From NCBI GenBank assembly GCA_029783825.1, contig JAREIK010000500.1, positions 496,001 through 560,000 of the forward strand: DNA of 64,000 bases, written 5' to 3'. The notes under the pieces are model-generated. The model was not told the origin of the DNA. It saw only the letters and a list, made by a program, of their open reading frames with translations, and searched no databases. Position 1 is the stretch's first letter; each line of letters starts with the position of its first letter. A program made the position numbers and the translations under genes. This DNA is from Sapria himalayana (lineage: Eukaryota > Streptophyta > Magnoliopsida > Malpighiales > Rafflesiaceae). Below are positions 47,516-60,023 of the stretch, piece after piece.

Positions 47516-50139
47516 CTAATATTTAATTTCTTCATCTTCATCAATTAATGAAAGAGAAGACATGCGTCAAGAGCTTGAAACTATCTTTCCCCCTTGATGA
47601 TGATGACAACCTAATTGAGCTTGCTCTAACATTAATATCAAATCTAGGTTCCTCAACTTCACTTGCTCTAACAACATCACGTCATGTCAAATCATCATTA
47701 TCAAATACTAAATCATCTTATGCATCTATATGGTCATGAGAATCTTTATCATTCATTCTTCCTATCAACAACACATTGTTCTCATCAATTTTTTTCAAGA
47801 TTATTGAGTCAATGGTATCACGCTCATCGTATATTTTCTTCAAGGCTCGATTATACATGATGTACACCAAATTATTCAAACGTTGGTGTTCTAATTTATT
47901 TCTCCTCTTGATATGAATCTATAAAATTCATAAGCAAATAAATATTTATTATTCATATATGATATTTTTAAACTTAAAATATTTTTTAATATGTTTAAAG
48001 CATATAATATTACTTACGTTTTTAAAAATACTCCAATTTCTTTCATAATCTAATACACTACATGTTAGGTTAAAGACTTTTACAATAAACTTTTTCAAAT
48101 ATAAAGCTGAAGTTATAAATAAAGTCCATCATTCTGATATAATATACATAATAAATATAAAATAATTTAGTGATAAATTTCAATATAATTCACTTATTTT
48201 CTACTATCTAAAATGTAATATAATAAATATGAAAAAAAATTAACTAACTCTGTGCCCCTGTCTACATTTTCCTAATAACCAAGTCCATTCCATAATACTC
48301 CATTGGTTTTTATAAACATACTCAATTCATCCACAACTTTCTCTCGTATATTAACATCATTTATCATTCTTTCAATTCATGTATATAATTATCTCATAAT
48401 AGTTTCATCATGCTTCAACTCTAGTTTATCATAGAATACTTCTAGGTTCAAGAAGTATCATACTACATGCAGGGGATGATGAAGCTAAATATCACACCTC
48501 CTATCGATAATTCAAAATATTTCCGTGTACTTCTCTTCATTATCAAGAAAATTTTTCATAATTGTTTCCTTAACTCTAATCTTTATTTTATATATGTAAC
48601 TCATATGAACTTTTTTTTCACCATCAACCAAGCGAAACACACAAACAAGAGGACTTGAAATCTTTAAATAAAATATAATAATATTTCAAAAAGAATGCAT
48701 TATGACCGTCTTAGCTAGATTCTTCTCCTTTTGCTCATATGCTCATTTACTTTCGAACCAATCTACACTTATGAACATCTTTCTCAAATTATTTTTTTAC
48801 TCTTATAAGTGAGACAATGCATTGGCAAATCATGTCTTAACAGGCTTAAGCAGTTCCCTTTGCCTAGTCAAATATTTTATCATTTTGAGCAGCCCTAAAC
48901 GATTATAAATATAGCCACTTAGTGATATGGCTCTCTCCAAAGTCCTATTAATGTTTGTTAGATTTTCAATGTCTTCTAATATCTAGTCAATGCAATGTAC
49001 GACACATGATGTTCAATACAAATTATGTTGCTTTTTTTGTAATATTCTCCCTACATTATGTTATATAATAAATTAAAATACATTATTTAAATATTATAAT
49101 CGATACAATTTTACTTATTAAAGCCCTAGGAGTAGCATTTATTACCTATCATCTTATAGTTTGGGTAACTATCTATGATAACTTGAACTACATTTTCTTC
49201 ACTAATTTGGACCACTCCTTGGCTAGTAGTTCAAACATCTTCTCTCTCATCTTAATTAAATGAAGAAATATTAATGAATTTTATGAACATTATTCCATTA
49301 GAACAATTTGAACCACTCACTTGTATAGCTTGAGTAACATCTTCCTTTCCTATCAATATATTCATCCGACATAATGGAATATCCATTCCTTTTCCATTCA
49401 ATTCCATGATCCTTCATGAAATTTTTTGTAAGATCCAACTCTTTCTTAAAGTGAATAACCATTATCTCATAAATACTTAGCCCTTTTATTCTACACACCA
49501 TAAAGATCAATAGTTTCAATTATAGGTTGCTAACTTGGATATGTGACTGCATTAAATGGAATGGCAGCATCATACACCCACCTTGAAATAAGAGAGCAAG
49601 CATTTTCCCTTACCTCCTACTTATATGCATCATTCATATTAATTTGAGTCATTTTATCACTCTTATTTTGAACTACCGCTTCCACATTAGGGATGAAAAA
49701 TTAATTCATCAGCCCTTTCTCTCTTGTTCTTTTGGCACTACATCTACCCGTATTGCTTCCTCCACATATATTATTGGGAAGAAAAAATTCTACTTTCAAA
49801 TTTTTCATCAATATCTTCAAAATCTTCATACAAATCTTTATTTCTCATTTTCAATTGCTTCTTTTAATTATTTTTTCTCATTCATATAATCTTTCATCTC
49901 TTGTCTAATATGATCCGAGCATTTCATATATTTTTTGGCATTTCTATATCCACCAATAAGATGTTTGTAAGTGTAGATATTTCATTTAGTTACCTTATCA
50001 CAAAATATATACAAATAATTATATTCAAATATTGTTTATTAGATAACCGAGCATATTTTTATCACGAATCTTTTCTTTCACTTTCACAAGATGCTATAAA
50101 TCCAACTTCAATCTCATTTTCATTGCTATTAGAATTTAT
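47516..50139 (-). pseudogene. hAT (BED/DUF659/hATC) transposase, broken
   Basis: Aligns throughout with the better copy at 60023-57033. The start codon position (50139-50137) reads ATA instead of ATG, and many stops and frameshifts interrupt the frame. Recognisable pieces are the DUF659-like stretch near 49400-49200, the SLNGYI-type block near 48930, and the C-terminal acidic DDLVFDNDDLT block near 47700. Family function is cut-and-paste transposition. Confidence 0.75.
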
Positions 50140-50429
50140 TCTTACTTCTCCCAACACAAATCAACTATAACACAATATTCAATAATAAGTATAATATACA
50201 AATTTAGTTTTGTGTATATGAGCAAAAAAAAAATGAAGCACCATGTGATTTGAGGGTTTTTCTGCTTCAAATGTGTATTATGCATATGAGTTTTAGGTAT
50301 ATGAGCAAAAACAAGGCGAATCTTGTATAACATCTTATATTATTTTTATATCCGCCAACACAAAAATTGTTATTGGTCATTTGTTTGGCTTGAAACTGAG
50401 CAAAAAAATGAGTTAGATGCCTGAAACAC

Positions 50430-50665
50430 CAAAACGACAAATTCTAGGATTTTTGTGCTTTAAATATAAATTTTGAGGGTTATGTAGATAAAAAGGTGTC
50501 ATTTTGGCTCTTACTAGGCCAAAACGACCTCGTTTTAGAAACCTCCAACATTTTTTTTTAATTACAAGCATCAACATGTCAAAATGATATCATTTTGAAA
50601 TTTATAGTTCAAAAGAACGTTGTTTTATGTTTTAGTGAGACCAAACAACATTGTTTTGGTCTATG
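50430..50665. repeat. Cluster of AAACGA..TCGTTT palindromes, diverged
   Basis: Units such as CCAAAACGACCTCGTTTTAG (50520), CAAAATGATATCATTTTG (50579) and CCAAACAACATTGTTTTGG (50641) occupy the same subterminal position as the better-preserved cluster at 60504-60755. Confidence 0.75.
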
Positions 50666-51025
50666 TTGCAGGTTGCAACAAACAGAAACCTTCGTTCCTG
50701 TAACTCCTGATGCCAAAAAACAACTAGGAGGGATGAAGAGGAAGAACCAAAGAAGAAGAAGATTTATAAAAGATGACTTACCTACACGAAAGCGAGCATG
50801 TGGAGAACTTCACACCTCAAGGAAGGCACATAAATTTTAGGTAATCTATGCGCCTGCGTGAAGGGGTCTCACCTCGGCCAAAGCAAGGCACCATGCATGC
50901 ACATAGCCTTCGCCTAAGCACGTCTAAGGCATGCCTTTTTTTTTTTTTGATAATTAAGAAAGAGAAAAACAAACAATCTCGACATTCGCGCACACACCCT
51001 CTAAGGCATGCCTTTTACAACTATG

Positions 51026-51420
51026 AGTAGAAGTCATACATAGCACATAGGTCTCACATATTAGCGTGAAATTTGGGTGAGAATAATATCTCATTAGTCT
51101 TATTTCCAAAAAACAAAGAGACTATTCGATTAGTCTCGAAATCGAGATCAATCAAGTATCGCCCTTAGGCAAAGATATTTTTTATTGTAGCAAAACATAA
51201 TCTCTAATATATACATACAATATAATGATTTTCCAAGTGATCAATCATCATCTTCAATAAAACTGATAGAATTTATTCTCATATTTTACTAATACTTATT
51301 ATATTCTTTCTTTTTTTCTTTAAATTGGAGCACCCAGCATGTGGATTACCCTAACCCTAGCTAAATATATATGGCTTGTATCTTTGTAATGTTTCACAAA
51401 GAATAATGAGTGCATAATTA
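51026..51420 (+). mobile_element. Copia LTR, right part, separated by the hAT insertion
   Basis: Continues the LTR interrupted at 47046. It shares the dispersed LTR-like repeat (GTAGAAGTCATACATAG to CAAGTGATCAATCATC) and contains CTAAATATATATGGC, a TATA-like box, near 51360. The end is approximate. Confidence 0.5.
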
Positions 51421-53199
51421 TTTTTTGCTAGAATACTCTAACAGCTTAAAAGTGGTAGCGTGCCAAAATAATGTTTTAGAAGATTGTGTATTAGACTTTA
51501 AACAATCATAGCTTAAGGTAATTGAATTAAATCTATTTAAGCTTCAATAACCTCAATTATGCATTTCAATAATTAGTAAAAGAATAGTTAGATAAATCTA
51601 TAGCTAATATGAGTCTTCCGATAAATATTGTAGATCATATGTTTAAACATATCATTCAAAAGAACTTTATATTTGAAGATCCAGTTTTGTAGGATCCCTA
51701 ATATGGCATGTCGTAATGATATAAAAAAATATTACAAAGAATAAAAGATAATTACCAATTAAAGAACTTACAAATAATAATTGAGTTGTATTAGTAATCT
51801 TATATATAATAACTACATAAAATATATTTATTTCACATGCATAAATGTCCATTATCTTGATGAAAACTTAATGCCAAACAAAATTTTAAGTTTTTATCAA
51901 ATATTTATTCCTCATGATTAATCTATAATCTTTAAATAATTACATTATCATATATTTAATTATAATAGCAATTAAAGATTATCCACTTAGAAAAAAAATT
52001 TTATGTTACACATATTTGTCATGTTATTAATTTAATAATAAAAGTGGATTAAAATTAATATGATACTAATTAAAATTATTGAGGTTTCTATATAATTTAT
52101 TAATTCATTTAATATATAATAAAAATTTTATAATTTATATCAATCAGTAAGCTTTAAAAACAGAATTTCAATATGCCATGAACATTAAAATTCTCTTTGC
52201 TGATATTACAATTTTATTTTTGATAAAAAATATTCAGATTTTATGTATAATTAAATCATTAAAATTTACATAACTTCGTATAATTGAAAAATATTTTTAA
52301 TTTTTATAATTATTCAAAAAAATTTATAGAATTACTAACAATTATTCTTTAGTATAAACTCTTAAATTTTCCATTGTACATACAATATATTATAAATTAA
52401 TTGGTATTTTTCAATAATATATGAATAATCCACTTTTTAGTAAAATATATGTGAAATCAAACAAACTTAAATTTTGTAAACTATTCAACCACCATATTAC
52501 TTAGTTATGTGTATGAATTTAAATAGTAATATTTAATATAAAAAATATTTGAAACTACCATTCGAACAAGATGGTAAAATACATTTTAACAATATAAGAA
52601 ACACTTAGTCTTTAGTAAAATATGTGTAGAAACAAATATATATATATAAAGTGTTAAAAAAATATTTTACTATTATATTACTTAGTGCTTGTATGAATTA
52701 CAACATTAAAATAAAAATAGAGAGTCAATTTTAAAGTTCACAGACATTTATATAAACTTATCATTCAATCCAAGTATATAATATAGAAATAATTAAATAA
52801 CTTATAAAAACACCAATAATACAATAATCCAATTGGCAAAAAGGCAAGACGACTCAAGCCTAGGGACATGAGATTGATCCTCATAGACACTAAATATATT
52901 TCTCTAATGTATCTTTTTAAATCACTCTATCCATACTACTTGGATAAAAGTCTTAGCTGCTCTAACCTCAAGACTCAGGTTCATATATGAGGGGCCAAGA
53001 GATAATATGAAATTAGTTGAGGAGATGGAAAAACAAAAAAAAAAACTTATATAAACATTATTAAAGTAAATAAGGTCATGTCTCTTCAAATGGGATGACT
53101 ACATGTATTTTGATATAATCCATTCTTTATAACATCAACTACAAAAAATCTATGTTGATCCATCCAATAGGCTTCGCTTATAAAAGTAATTAGATATTA
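51421..53199. other. AT-rich stretch, nothing recognised
   Basis: Very AT-rich with no frames or ends. It may be the decayed body of the hAT fossil whose C-terminal part is recognisable just after. Confidence 0.35.
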
Positions 53200-53470
53200 A
53201 TTATTATTCATATATCTCATAATTATTTCAAGATTTTAATATTATAAAATAATAAAAAAACTCATGAGTCTATATTTTTTATACAATTTAAAATGACAAT
53301 TAATTTACTAAACCTACAAATATTAAGTGTAATATGAAATTTTGTTTTTTTATTAGTGTAGATATAATTACAAATAGATGATAACTTTTATACCAAATCT
53401 ACTACAATCTTTTAGAATTAGAAAAACAAGTACATGATTTTTAAATAAATAGAAGATAAATTTCTCAAAG
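53200..53470 (+). pseudogene. hAT family A hATC remnant, strongly AT-decayed
   Basis: ACTCATGAGTCTATATTTTT, AATTTAAAATGACA and TTTTTATTAGTGTAGATATAATT follow in the same order as the hATC blocks at 18790-18920 and 23430-23550. Weak alone, convincing only by comparison. Confidence 0.5.
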
Positions 53471-53921
53471 CCTACGAGAAAGTAAATTTTCACAAAAAAT
53501 TATGTGAAAGTTTGAGATGTGTATGACAAATAAAATTTAAAAAAAAAAACAAAAAAAAAATATTTTTCATTAATCATGTATTTATTTTCAAGTAATTTGA
53601 TATTTAGTATCAATTAAATATTTTTTTAAAGTTCAATATATTTATTATTCAAAATAACGTGATAATTATAACATACAAATAAAAGTTATAACAAATATAA
53701 TTATACAAATAACATAATTGTCAATTAGTAACTAGTGAGCCTGAGAAGCACGACCAGTATGCCTTGGCTCTCGAGTCATCAACCCAACTCACAAGTTGTA
53801 ATGCCTCGAGCCCTACTCTATGTAGACAATTGCCCAAGCCAAACTCTAGAGCCCAAAGTGCAGCAACAATGCAGTCTGCTACATGCAGACCATACTCCAG
53901 GATCAGGAGGATATGTGGCTA
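53471..53921. other. AT-rich stretch then a less biased ~185-bp patch
   Basis: 53735-53921 is balanced in composition and open in two plus-strand frames, but I see no splice borders or family motif. It is interrupted by the hAT element at 53922. Confidence 0.35.
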
Positions 53922-54445
53922 TAGAGGTGTCAAACGAGCCGGCCCAGCATGGCACGGCCCATTTTTCACGTGCCCAGCCGTGTTTTAAAGTAGGGCACGG
54001 CACGGCCCGCGGGCACGGCAAGGCCGTGCCGTGCCGGCCCGCTCGGGCACGGCTTGGCTTGGCCAGGCGGCACGGGCACACGGCAGGGGCAGGGCAGTCG
54101 GGTCGGGTCGGGTCGGGTCTGTTTGGACCCGACCCGCGGTCTTTTTACCGGGGGCGGGGCCCGATTGGGTCACGACTCAGTGAGTCGTGACTCGTGAGTC
54201 GTGAGTCGCGACTCACGACTCACGCCACGGCACGCGTGGCACGCCACCAGTGCCTGCGTGAACCGACACGGGATGGACCCGTGCCGGCGTGCCGTGCCAG
54301 GCACGGCACGGCACGGGTCCATCTTCACCAGGGCACGGCACGGGCCCGGGCCCGGTTTTTGAACGTGCCGGGCCGGCCCAGGCACGGCCGAACCGTGCCG
54401 TGCCTCGTGCTGGGCCGGGCCGGCCCGACACGTTTGACACCTCTA
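53922..54445. mobile_element. Non-autonomous hAT family A element (524 bp), GC-rich, young
   Basis: Starts TAGAGGTGTCAAACGAGCC and ends CGTTTGACACCTCTA, with perfect 8-bp duplication TGTGGCTA (53914-53921 and 54446-54453). It shares the GACCCGACCCGCGGTC patch and the GAGTCGTGA/GACTCACGA repeat block (54172-54230) with the copy at 10584. ORFs up to 151 codons inside have no conserved domain and come from GC richness. Confidence 0.95.
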
Positions 54446-54902
54446 TGTGGCTAGCATCATCAGTCATTTGTATTCCTTAATTCATAATTAAGTAGGTGTG
54501 TAAATATCTAACATACCAAATATTAATAAAAGATACAAATTAAGATATTTTCATGAACATCATAAATATAACGGATATAAATTTGTATAACAATATAAAT
54601 TATAATAATAATCTCATCTTTAATTTTTAAGTTAAAAAAAATAATTCCCCTATATATATTTCATATGCTCATTAAATATCATATTAAATATAATATGTTT
54701 CATTGCATTAATATAATAATAAATAATAAAAAATATAAGTGGATACCTAAGAACCCCAAAAATGTGTCTGAACAAAAATATCTTATGAGTAATTAGTCAT
54801 TACTTTTCTTGAGATTTTTATTTATTTATTATTTATTTTTGATATATTTTGATACGAGCATCAAACTTTTGAGTTGACTCAATTATTTTCGCCTATTATA
54901 TA

Positions 54903-55743
54903 GTATTTTGTACAGAAATAATGTATTTAAAATAAAAAATCTATAAATTAAGACTAATTTCAAAAATATGCACAAACTAGTACGTTGGAAAACAGCTTGT
55001 CAAAACTCATCGTTATAAACGGCGATCATTGCCACGTTATTGATTTTTTAAAATCAGAGGCTGGCGTTGTGAACTTCGGCAAATAAATACATTATGGAGA
55101 TTCCATTACGCCCATCGCACCTCTACCCTCGCTCGTCTACCCTCACCTCCCGCCCTTCTCTTCCCCACCCATCTCCAGGAGCTCCTTCATGGAGCTCCAT
55201 TGAGCTCCATGATGGAGCTCAGCTGTGAGCTCCTTCGTGGAGCTCATGGATCTCCATCAAGCTCCAGCGAGGTAGAAGTGGAACTCGCTGGAGCTTGAGG
55301 AGCTCCACGAAGGAGCTCACTAGTGCTCCATCGTGGAGCTCGACGGAGCTCCTTGAGTCCCACGTTGAGCTCCCTGGAGCTCACTTGAGCTCCACGTCGA
55401 GCTCACTGGAACTCCTTGAGCTCCACGTCAAGCTCGTTGGAGCTCCTCGAGCTCCACGTCGAGCTCACTGGAGCTCCATGAAGGAGCTCCTAGAGACGGG
55501 CAAGGTGGGAAGAGGGGTGGAAAAAGGGGGACGAGGAGCATAATGAGATCTCAAAATGTTTTTAATAGCCAGCATTCACAACGCTGGCCTTTGATTTTAA
55601 AAAATCAACAGCGTAGCAATGACTGTCATTCACAACGACGAGTTTTGCCATGCTATTTCCAAACACACTAGTTTGAGCATATTTTTACACAACCTTAAAT
55701 TTTGGATTTTTTATTTTAAAAACATTATTTCCGTACAAAACTC
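54903..55743. mobile_element. Foldback Mutator-like element with GAGCTC-rich core (841 bp)
   Basis: Terminal inverted repeats of about 200 bp (left starts GTATTTTGTACAGAAATAAT; right ends ATTATTTCCGTACAAAACTC) are flanked by a perfect 9-bp duplication TATTATATA (54894-54902 and 55744-55752), the length typical of Mutator-like elements. The core 55180-55495 is a dense array of GAGCTCC units, itself palindromic, bordered by inverted CCTCACCTCCCGCCC-like and GGGAAGAGGGGTGG-like patches, so the whole element can fold on itself. No transposase. The 82-codon ORF in the core is a repeat translation. Confidence 0.85.
55180..55495. repeat. GAGCTCC-rich minisatellite core
   Basis: More than twenty GAGCTC hexamers in ~315 bp, with higher-order units such as GAGCTCCACGTCGAGCTCAC repeated three times with slight changes. 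Confidence 0.9.
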
Positions 55744-56628
55744 TATTATATAAGGATATTAATTGAATGATATTTATATGATTAATATATGGTTTATTTT
55801 TTCCAATTTTAACTTGTAAAGTAATATCAAATCAATATGTGAGTAAAGATTTACAAACCTTAAAAGAGGCACACATCAATTTGGAACAAAAAAATGTCAA
55901 TGTAGGCAATGCAGGTGTGCGTAAAGTGTGAGCATAGGCACACACAAAGTAGGGACAGCAGAAGCATGCCTTTGGAGATGGTGCACAAAATTTTGTAACT
56001 AAAAAAATGCCAATGTAGGCAGTACAGATGTGCGCAAAGTGTGAGCATAGGCACACACACAGTAAGGACAGCAAGTGCACAACAATGAGGATAGTGGGCA
56101 CATGATGGGGCATGTAAGGCACATGGCCAACAATGATTTTTTTAGCAAACCATAATTTGTGCACAGAAATGCATAGCAGTGCAGAGCGGGAAATGGCAAT
56201 GGATGGTGGAGAATGAAGGAAACAACGACAATTCTGAACATTCATAAATAACCCAACATAGGGATCCGGATCCAGTAAATTTTGAAAAAAAATAATAATT
56301 GAAACAAAAATTGGATGCAATTAATTTTTGTATTTTTCTGGCATGATATAAATTATCACATATGAGGTAGCTATATGAGAGTCCTAGTAAATTTTAAAAA
56401 TTATTTTCAAAGAGAATACTGATAATATTTGGCAGCAGTGAGAGGGACATGCTTATTACTAGAGTTATCTAAGAATTCTCACATAATTGATCAGCTATAA
56501 TACTTACTAGAATAGAGCATACAAAATTTCTCTTTAAGGCAACAATAAAATTCTTTCTTTTTTTTAGGTATAATTAATTATTTTACTCATATTCTCACTT
56601 CAGACTAATATATTATCAATATATGAAC
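55744..56628. other. Unassigned stretch with a tandem duplication
   Basis: 55863-56095 holds two direct copies (~80 bp, period ~122 bp) of a segment containing GTGAGCATAGGCACACACA. The 162-codon minus-strand ORF spanning it (56320-55832) has no recognisable domain. Confidence 0.5.
55865..56095. repeat. Direct duplication, period ~122 bp
   Basis: AAATGTCAATGTAGGCAATG...GTGAGCATAGGCACACACA and AAATGCCAATGTAGGCAGTA...GTGAGCATAGGCACACACA. Confidence 0.85.
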
Positions 56629-57032
56629 TATAGTTGTGAAAAGCACAAGATGCCCTTAAGGCGTGGGCTTTTTTATGCAAAGCGCACCCCATTTTATGTA
56701 TATATTTTTTAAAATATAATCAATTATAACGATCATTTATCATCAAATATTATTAAATATCATCAAAAATATCAATTCAATCAATAAAAACACATAAACA
56801 ATACCTCTAAGCATAAAAATTCATAAAACATGTCAACAAATCTAACAAATTATCAATAGAACATGTCAACATTCAAACACATCCCTTGTCCAAATTCATA
56901 AATCATCCAAACACAACACATTAAAATAACTAATTTGTCCACAACAATAGATCTTCGTTCATCATCCACATCCACATAATGATCATCATCATCATTGTAC
57001 CCTTCTTCATCCTAATTTTTTCAATAATCCAT

Positions 57033-60023
57033 TTATTCATCTTCATCTATTAATGAAAGAGAATGCATTGGTCTAGAGCTTGAAATTATGTCATTCTCCC
57101 TTGATAATGGTAACCTGCTTGAACTTGCTCTAGCTCTAGTATCAAATCTAGGCTCCTCAGCATCACTTGCTCTAGCAACATCATCCCATGTCAAGTCTTC
57201 ATTATCAAATACTAAATCATCTTGTGCATTTACCATAAGCATAAGGCCCGCTTAAGGCGTGCCTAGGCTCAAGGCACGACCACTCTCTAGCTATAAAGTC
57301 TCGCCTTCCAAGGCATGCGCCTTACTAAAGAGGCGCGCTTTATATACTATAATTTTAAAAAAAAATACATTTATTCTCAAAATTTGTAATTATATATTGA
57401 AATTTATATAATTTCATCTATTTTTTTCATCAAAATTTATTTAAATATTAGGAACATTTATTTTTTTATAAATAGAATCATATTTAATAAAAATTTATGT
57501 GTATCTAAAATTACATTTCACTTCACAAAAGCTCACGCCTTTGGTGTACCTTGTGCCTCAAGGCTCCAAGAAACCTTTGCATCTTGGTGCGCCTTGCTCT
57601 TTTTATAACTATGGCATCTACATAGTCATGAGAATCTTAATCACTCATTCTTCCAATCAACCACTCATTGCTCTCATCAATTTTTTTAAGATTATTAATT
57701 TAATGATATCACGTTCATTGTATCTTTTCTTCAAGGCTCGATTATACTTGATGTACAACAAATCATTCAAATGTTGGTGTTATATTCTATTTCTCCTCTT
57801 GTTATGGATCTACAAAATTTATAAGCACATAAATACTTTATTACTCATTTTTTAAACTTTAAATATTTTTTTAATGTATTTAAAGCATATAATATTACTT
57901 ACGTTTTCAAAGATACTCCAATTCCTTTCACAACCTGATGCACTACATGTTAGGCTAAGGATTTTCATAGTAAACTTTTTCAAATTCAGAGTTGACGTTC
58001 CAAATAAAGTCTATCATTCGACTGTAAAATAGATAATAGATATAAAATAATTTAGTGATGAAATCTGAAACAATTCACTTATTTTCTAGTATCTAAAATA
58101 TAATATAATAAATTAGATTAAATAAAAAATTTAAATAACTAACCCGGTGTTTTGGTCTTCCTTTTCCTAATAGCCGAATCCATTCCAAATACTCCTTCGT
58201 CTTTTATATATATATATACTCAATTCGTCCACAGCTTTCTTTCGTGCATCAACATCTTTTATCATTCTTTCGATTAATTTATATAATTATCTCATAATGA
58301 CTTCATCATGCTCCAACTCTGATTTATCATAAAAGACTTATGGGTTCAAAAAGTACCCAGTTGCGTGTAAAGGTTAATATGGCTGGATCTCTCACCTCTT
58401 ATTAATGATTTCAAATATCTTGTACTTTTCTTTATTACCAAGAAAATTTTTCACAATAATTTCATTAGCTCTAGTCATGGCTTCATATATGTATCCCATA
58501 AGATCTTTTTTTTTTCACCATCAACCAAGCAAAGCATGCGAGCAAAAGGATTTGAAATCTTTTAACAAAATATGATAGTATTTCAAAAAGAAAACATTAT
58601 GACTGTCTTAGCTACATTCTTCCCTTTCTGCTCCTTTGCCCATTTACTTTCTAACCAATCTGTACTTGTGAACATATTCCTCAAATTATTTTTTAACTCA
58701 TGTAAACGAAATAATGTGATGAAAGCAATGGCAAATCGTGTCTTAGCAGGCCTAAGCAGTTCCATTTGTCCAGTAAAATACCTCATCATGTTGAACAGCC
58801 CTGAACAGTTATAAATGTAGCCATTTAGTGATATGGCTCTCTCCAAAGTCCTCTTGATGTTTGGTAATTTTCTAATATCTTTCAATATCAAGTCAATGCA
58901 ATATACGGCACATGGTGTCCAATACAAATGAGACTATTTTTTTTGCAACATCCTCCCTACATCATGTTACATAATAAATTAAAATACATCATTCAAATAT
59001 TAAAATCAATAAAATTTTACTTATTCAAGTTCTAAGACTCTATAAGTAGTATTTGTTACCTGACATCTTATAGCTTGAGTGACTATCTGTGATAACTTGA
59101 AATACATTTTCTTCACCAACTTGGTCCACACACTTGTCAAGTAATTCAAAGATCTTCTCTCTCATCTTAACAATTGAAGAAGCGTTAATGAATTCCTTGA
59201 ACATAGTTCCCTTAGAATAATTCACTAAAAAGTTTACCAAAATTCTTCCTTTCTTATCGGTCCATCCATCCAACATAATGGAGCACCCATTCTTTTTCTA
59301 TTCCATTTCATGATCCTTCATAGAATCTTTTATAAGCTTCAACTATTTCTTAAGGTGCGTAACACTTACCTCATAAATACTTGGTCCTTTCATCCCCACA
59401 CCGTATTGTCCAATAGCCTCAATAATGGATTGGAAACTTGGATATGTGGTCACATTAAATGGAATGCCAGCATCTTACATACACCTTGAAATAAGAGAGC
59501 AAGTTCTTTCCCTTGCTTCCTTCTTGTAGGCATCATTCATTATAGTTTGAGTTATTTTCTCACTCCTATTTTGAACTACCTCTTCCACATTAGAGGTGAA
59601 AAAATGATCCATCGGCCCTTTCTCTCTTGATCTTTTCACACTACCTCTAAGTGTGATATTAGAAGCAACTCTCCTACTTTCAGCTTCCTCGTCAACTTCT
59701 TCAAAGTCTTCATATAAATCTTCATTTCTCATTTTAAATTGCTCCTTTTGATTCTTTTTTCCATTCATATAATCTTTCATCTCTTGTCTAACATGAACCG
59801 GGCATTTCATACATTTTTTAGCATTTCTATATCCGCCAAGAAGATGTTGTTTGTGTCTATAGATGCCTCCATTGGTTACCTTATCACAAAAAATACAAAT
59901 AATTACATTTAAATCTTGTTCATTAGGTAACCGATTGTATTTTCATCCCGAGTCTTTTCTTTCTTTATCACAAGTAATTGTAGAGCCAACTTGAGTCTCA
60001 TTTTCATTGCCATTAGAATTCAT
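57033..60023 (-). pseudogene. hAT transposase with BED finger, DUF659-like and hATC regions, broken
   Basis: Start ATG at 60023-60021, then a BED-type finger (CIFCDKV and IYRHKQHLLGG, about 59915-59840) after an early in-frame TGA. A Glu/Lys-rich linker follows (59810-59475). The DUF659-like region reads MLDGWTDKKGRILVNFLVN (59276-59220) with QVITDSHSSYK. The next block reads MYWTPCAVYCIDLILKDI and PAKTRFAIAFITLFRLHE (58927-58740). The hATC-like end reads LNDLLYIKYNRALKKRYNER (about 57750-57690). The acidic tail DDLVFDNEDLTWDDVARA lies beyond the nested element (57242-57033). Stops, frameshifts and the insertion disable it. Confidence 0.85.
57234..57613. mobile_element. Non-autonomous hAT family B element nested in a family B transposase (380 bp)
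   Basis: Starts CATAAGCATAAGGCCCGC and ends CTTTTTATAACTATG, flanked by GCATTTAC (57226-57233) and GCATCTAC (57614-57621), an 8-bp duplication with one change. The uninterrupted sequence of the other copy (near 47715-47725) confirms the empty site. The interior matches the copies at 7791 and 19998. Confidence 0.93.

Larger units (their letters stand above)
47047..51025 (-). mobile_element. hAT family B element, near full length (3979 bp)
   Basis: Starts CATAGTTGTGAAAGGCAC and ends CCTTTTACAACTATG. The flanks GATAGAAG (47039-47046) and AGTAGAAG (51026-51033) share TAGAAG, an 8-bp duplication with two changes. Ends are rich in AAGGCGC/GGCAC words. The interior encodes a BED/DUF659-type transposase on the minus strand. 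Near the right end, 50430-50665 has the AAACGA..TCGTTT palindromes also seen in the copy at 56629. It interrupts a copia LTR. Confidence 0.85.

Noticed and set aside
50595..51030. Plus-strand ORFs of 60-81 codons
   Set aside because: They lie in the non-coding right end of a hAT family B element, on the opposite strand to its transposase, with no recognisable domain.
53735..54190. 151-codon plus-strand ORF
   Set aside because: It crosses the left terminus of a young hAT insertion (53922), so the second half is transposon sequence and the first half shows no domain or splice borders.
55295..55543. 82-codon Leu/Ser/Glu-rich ORF
   Set aside because: It is simply the translation of the GAGCTCC repeat in the core of the foldback element.
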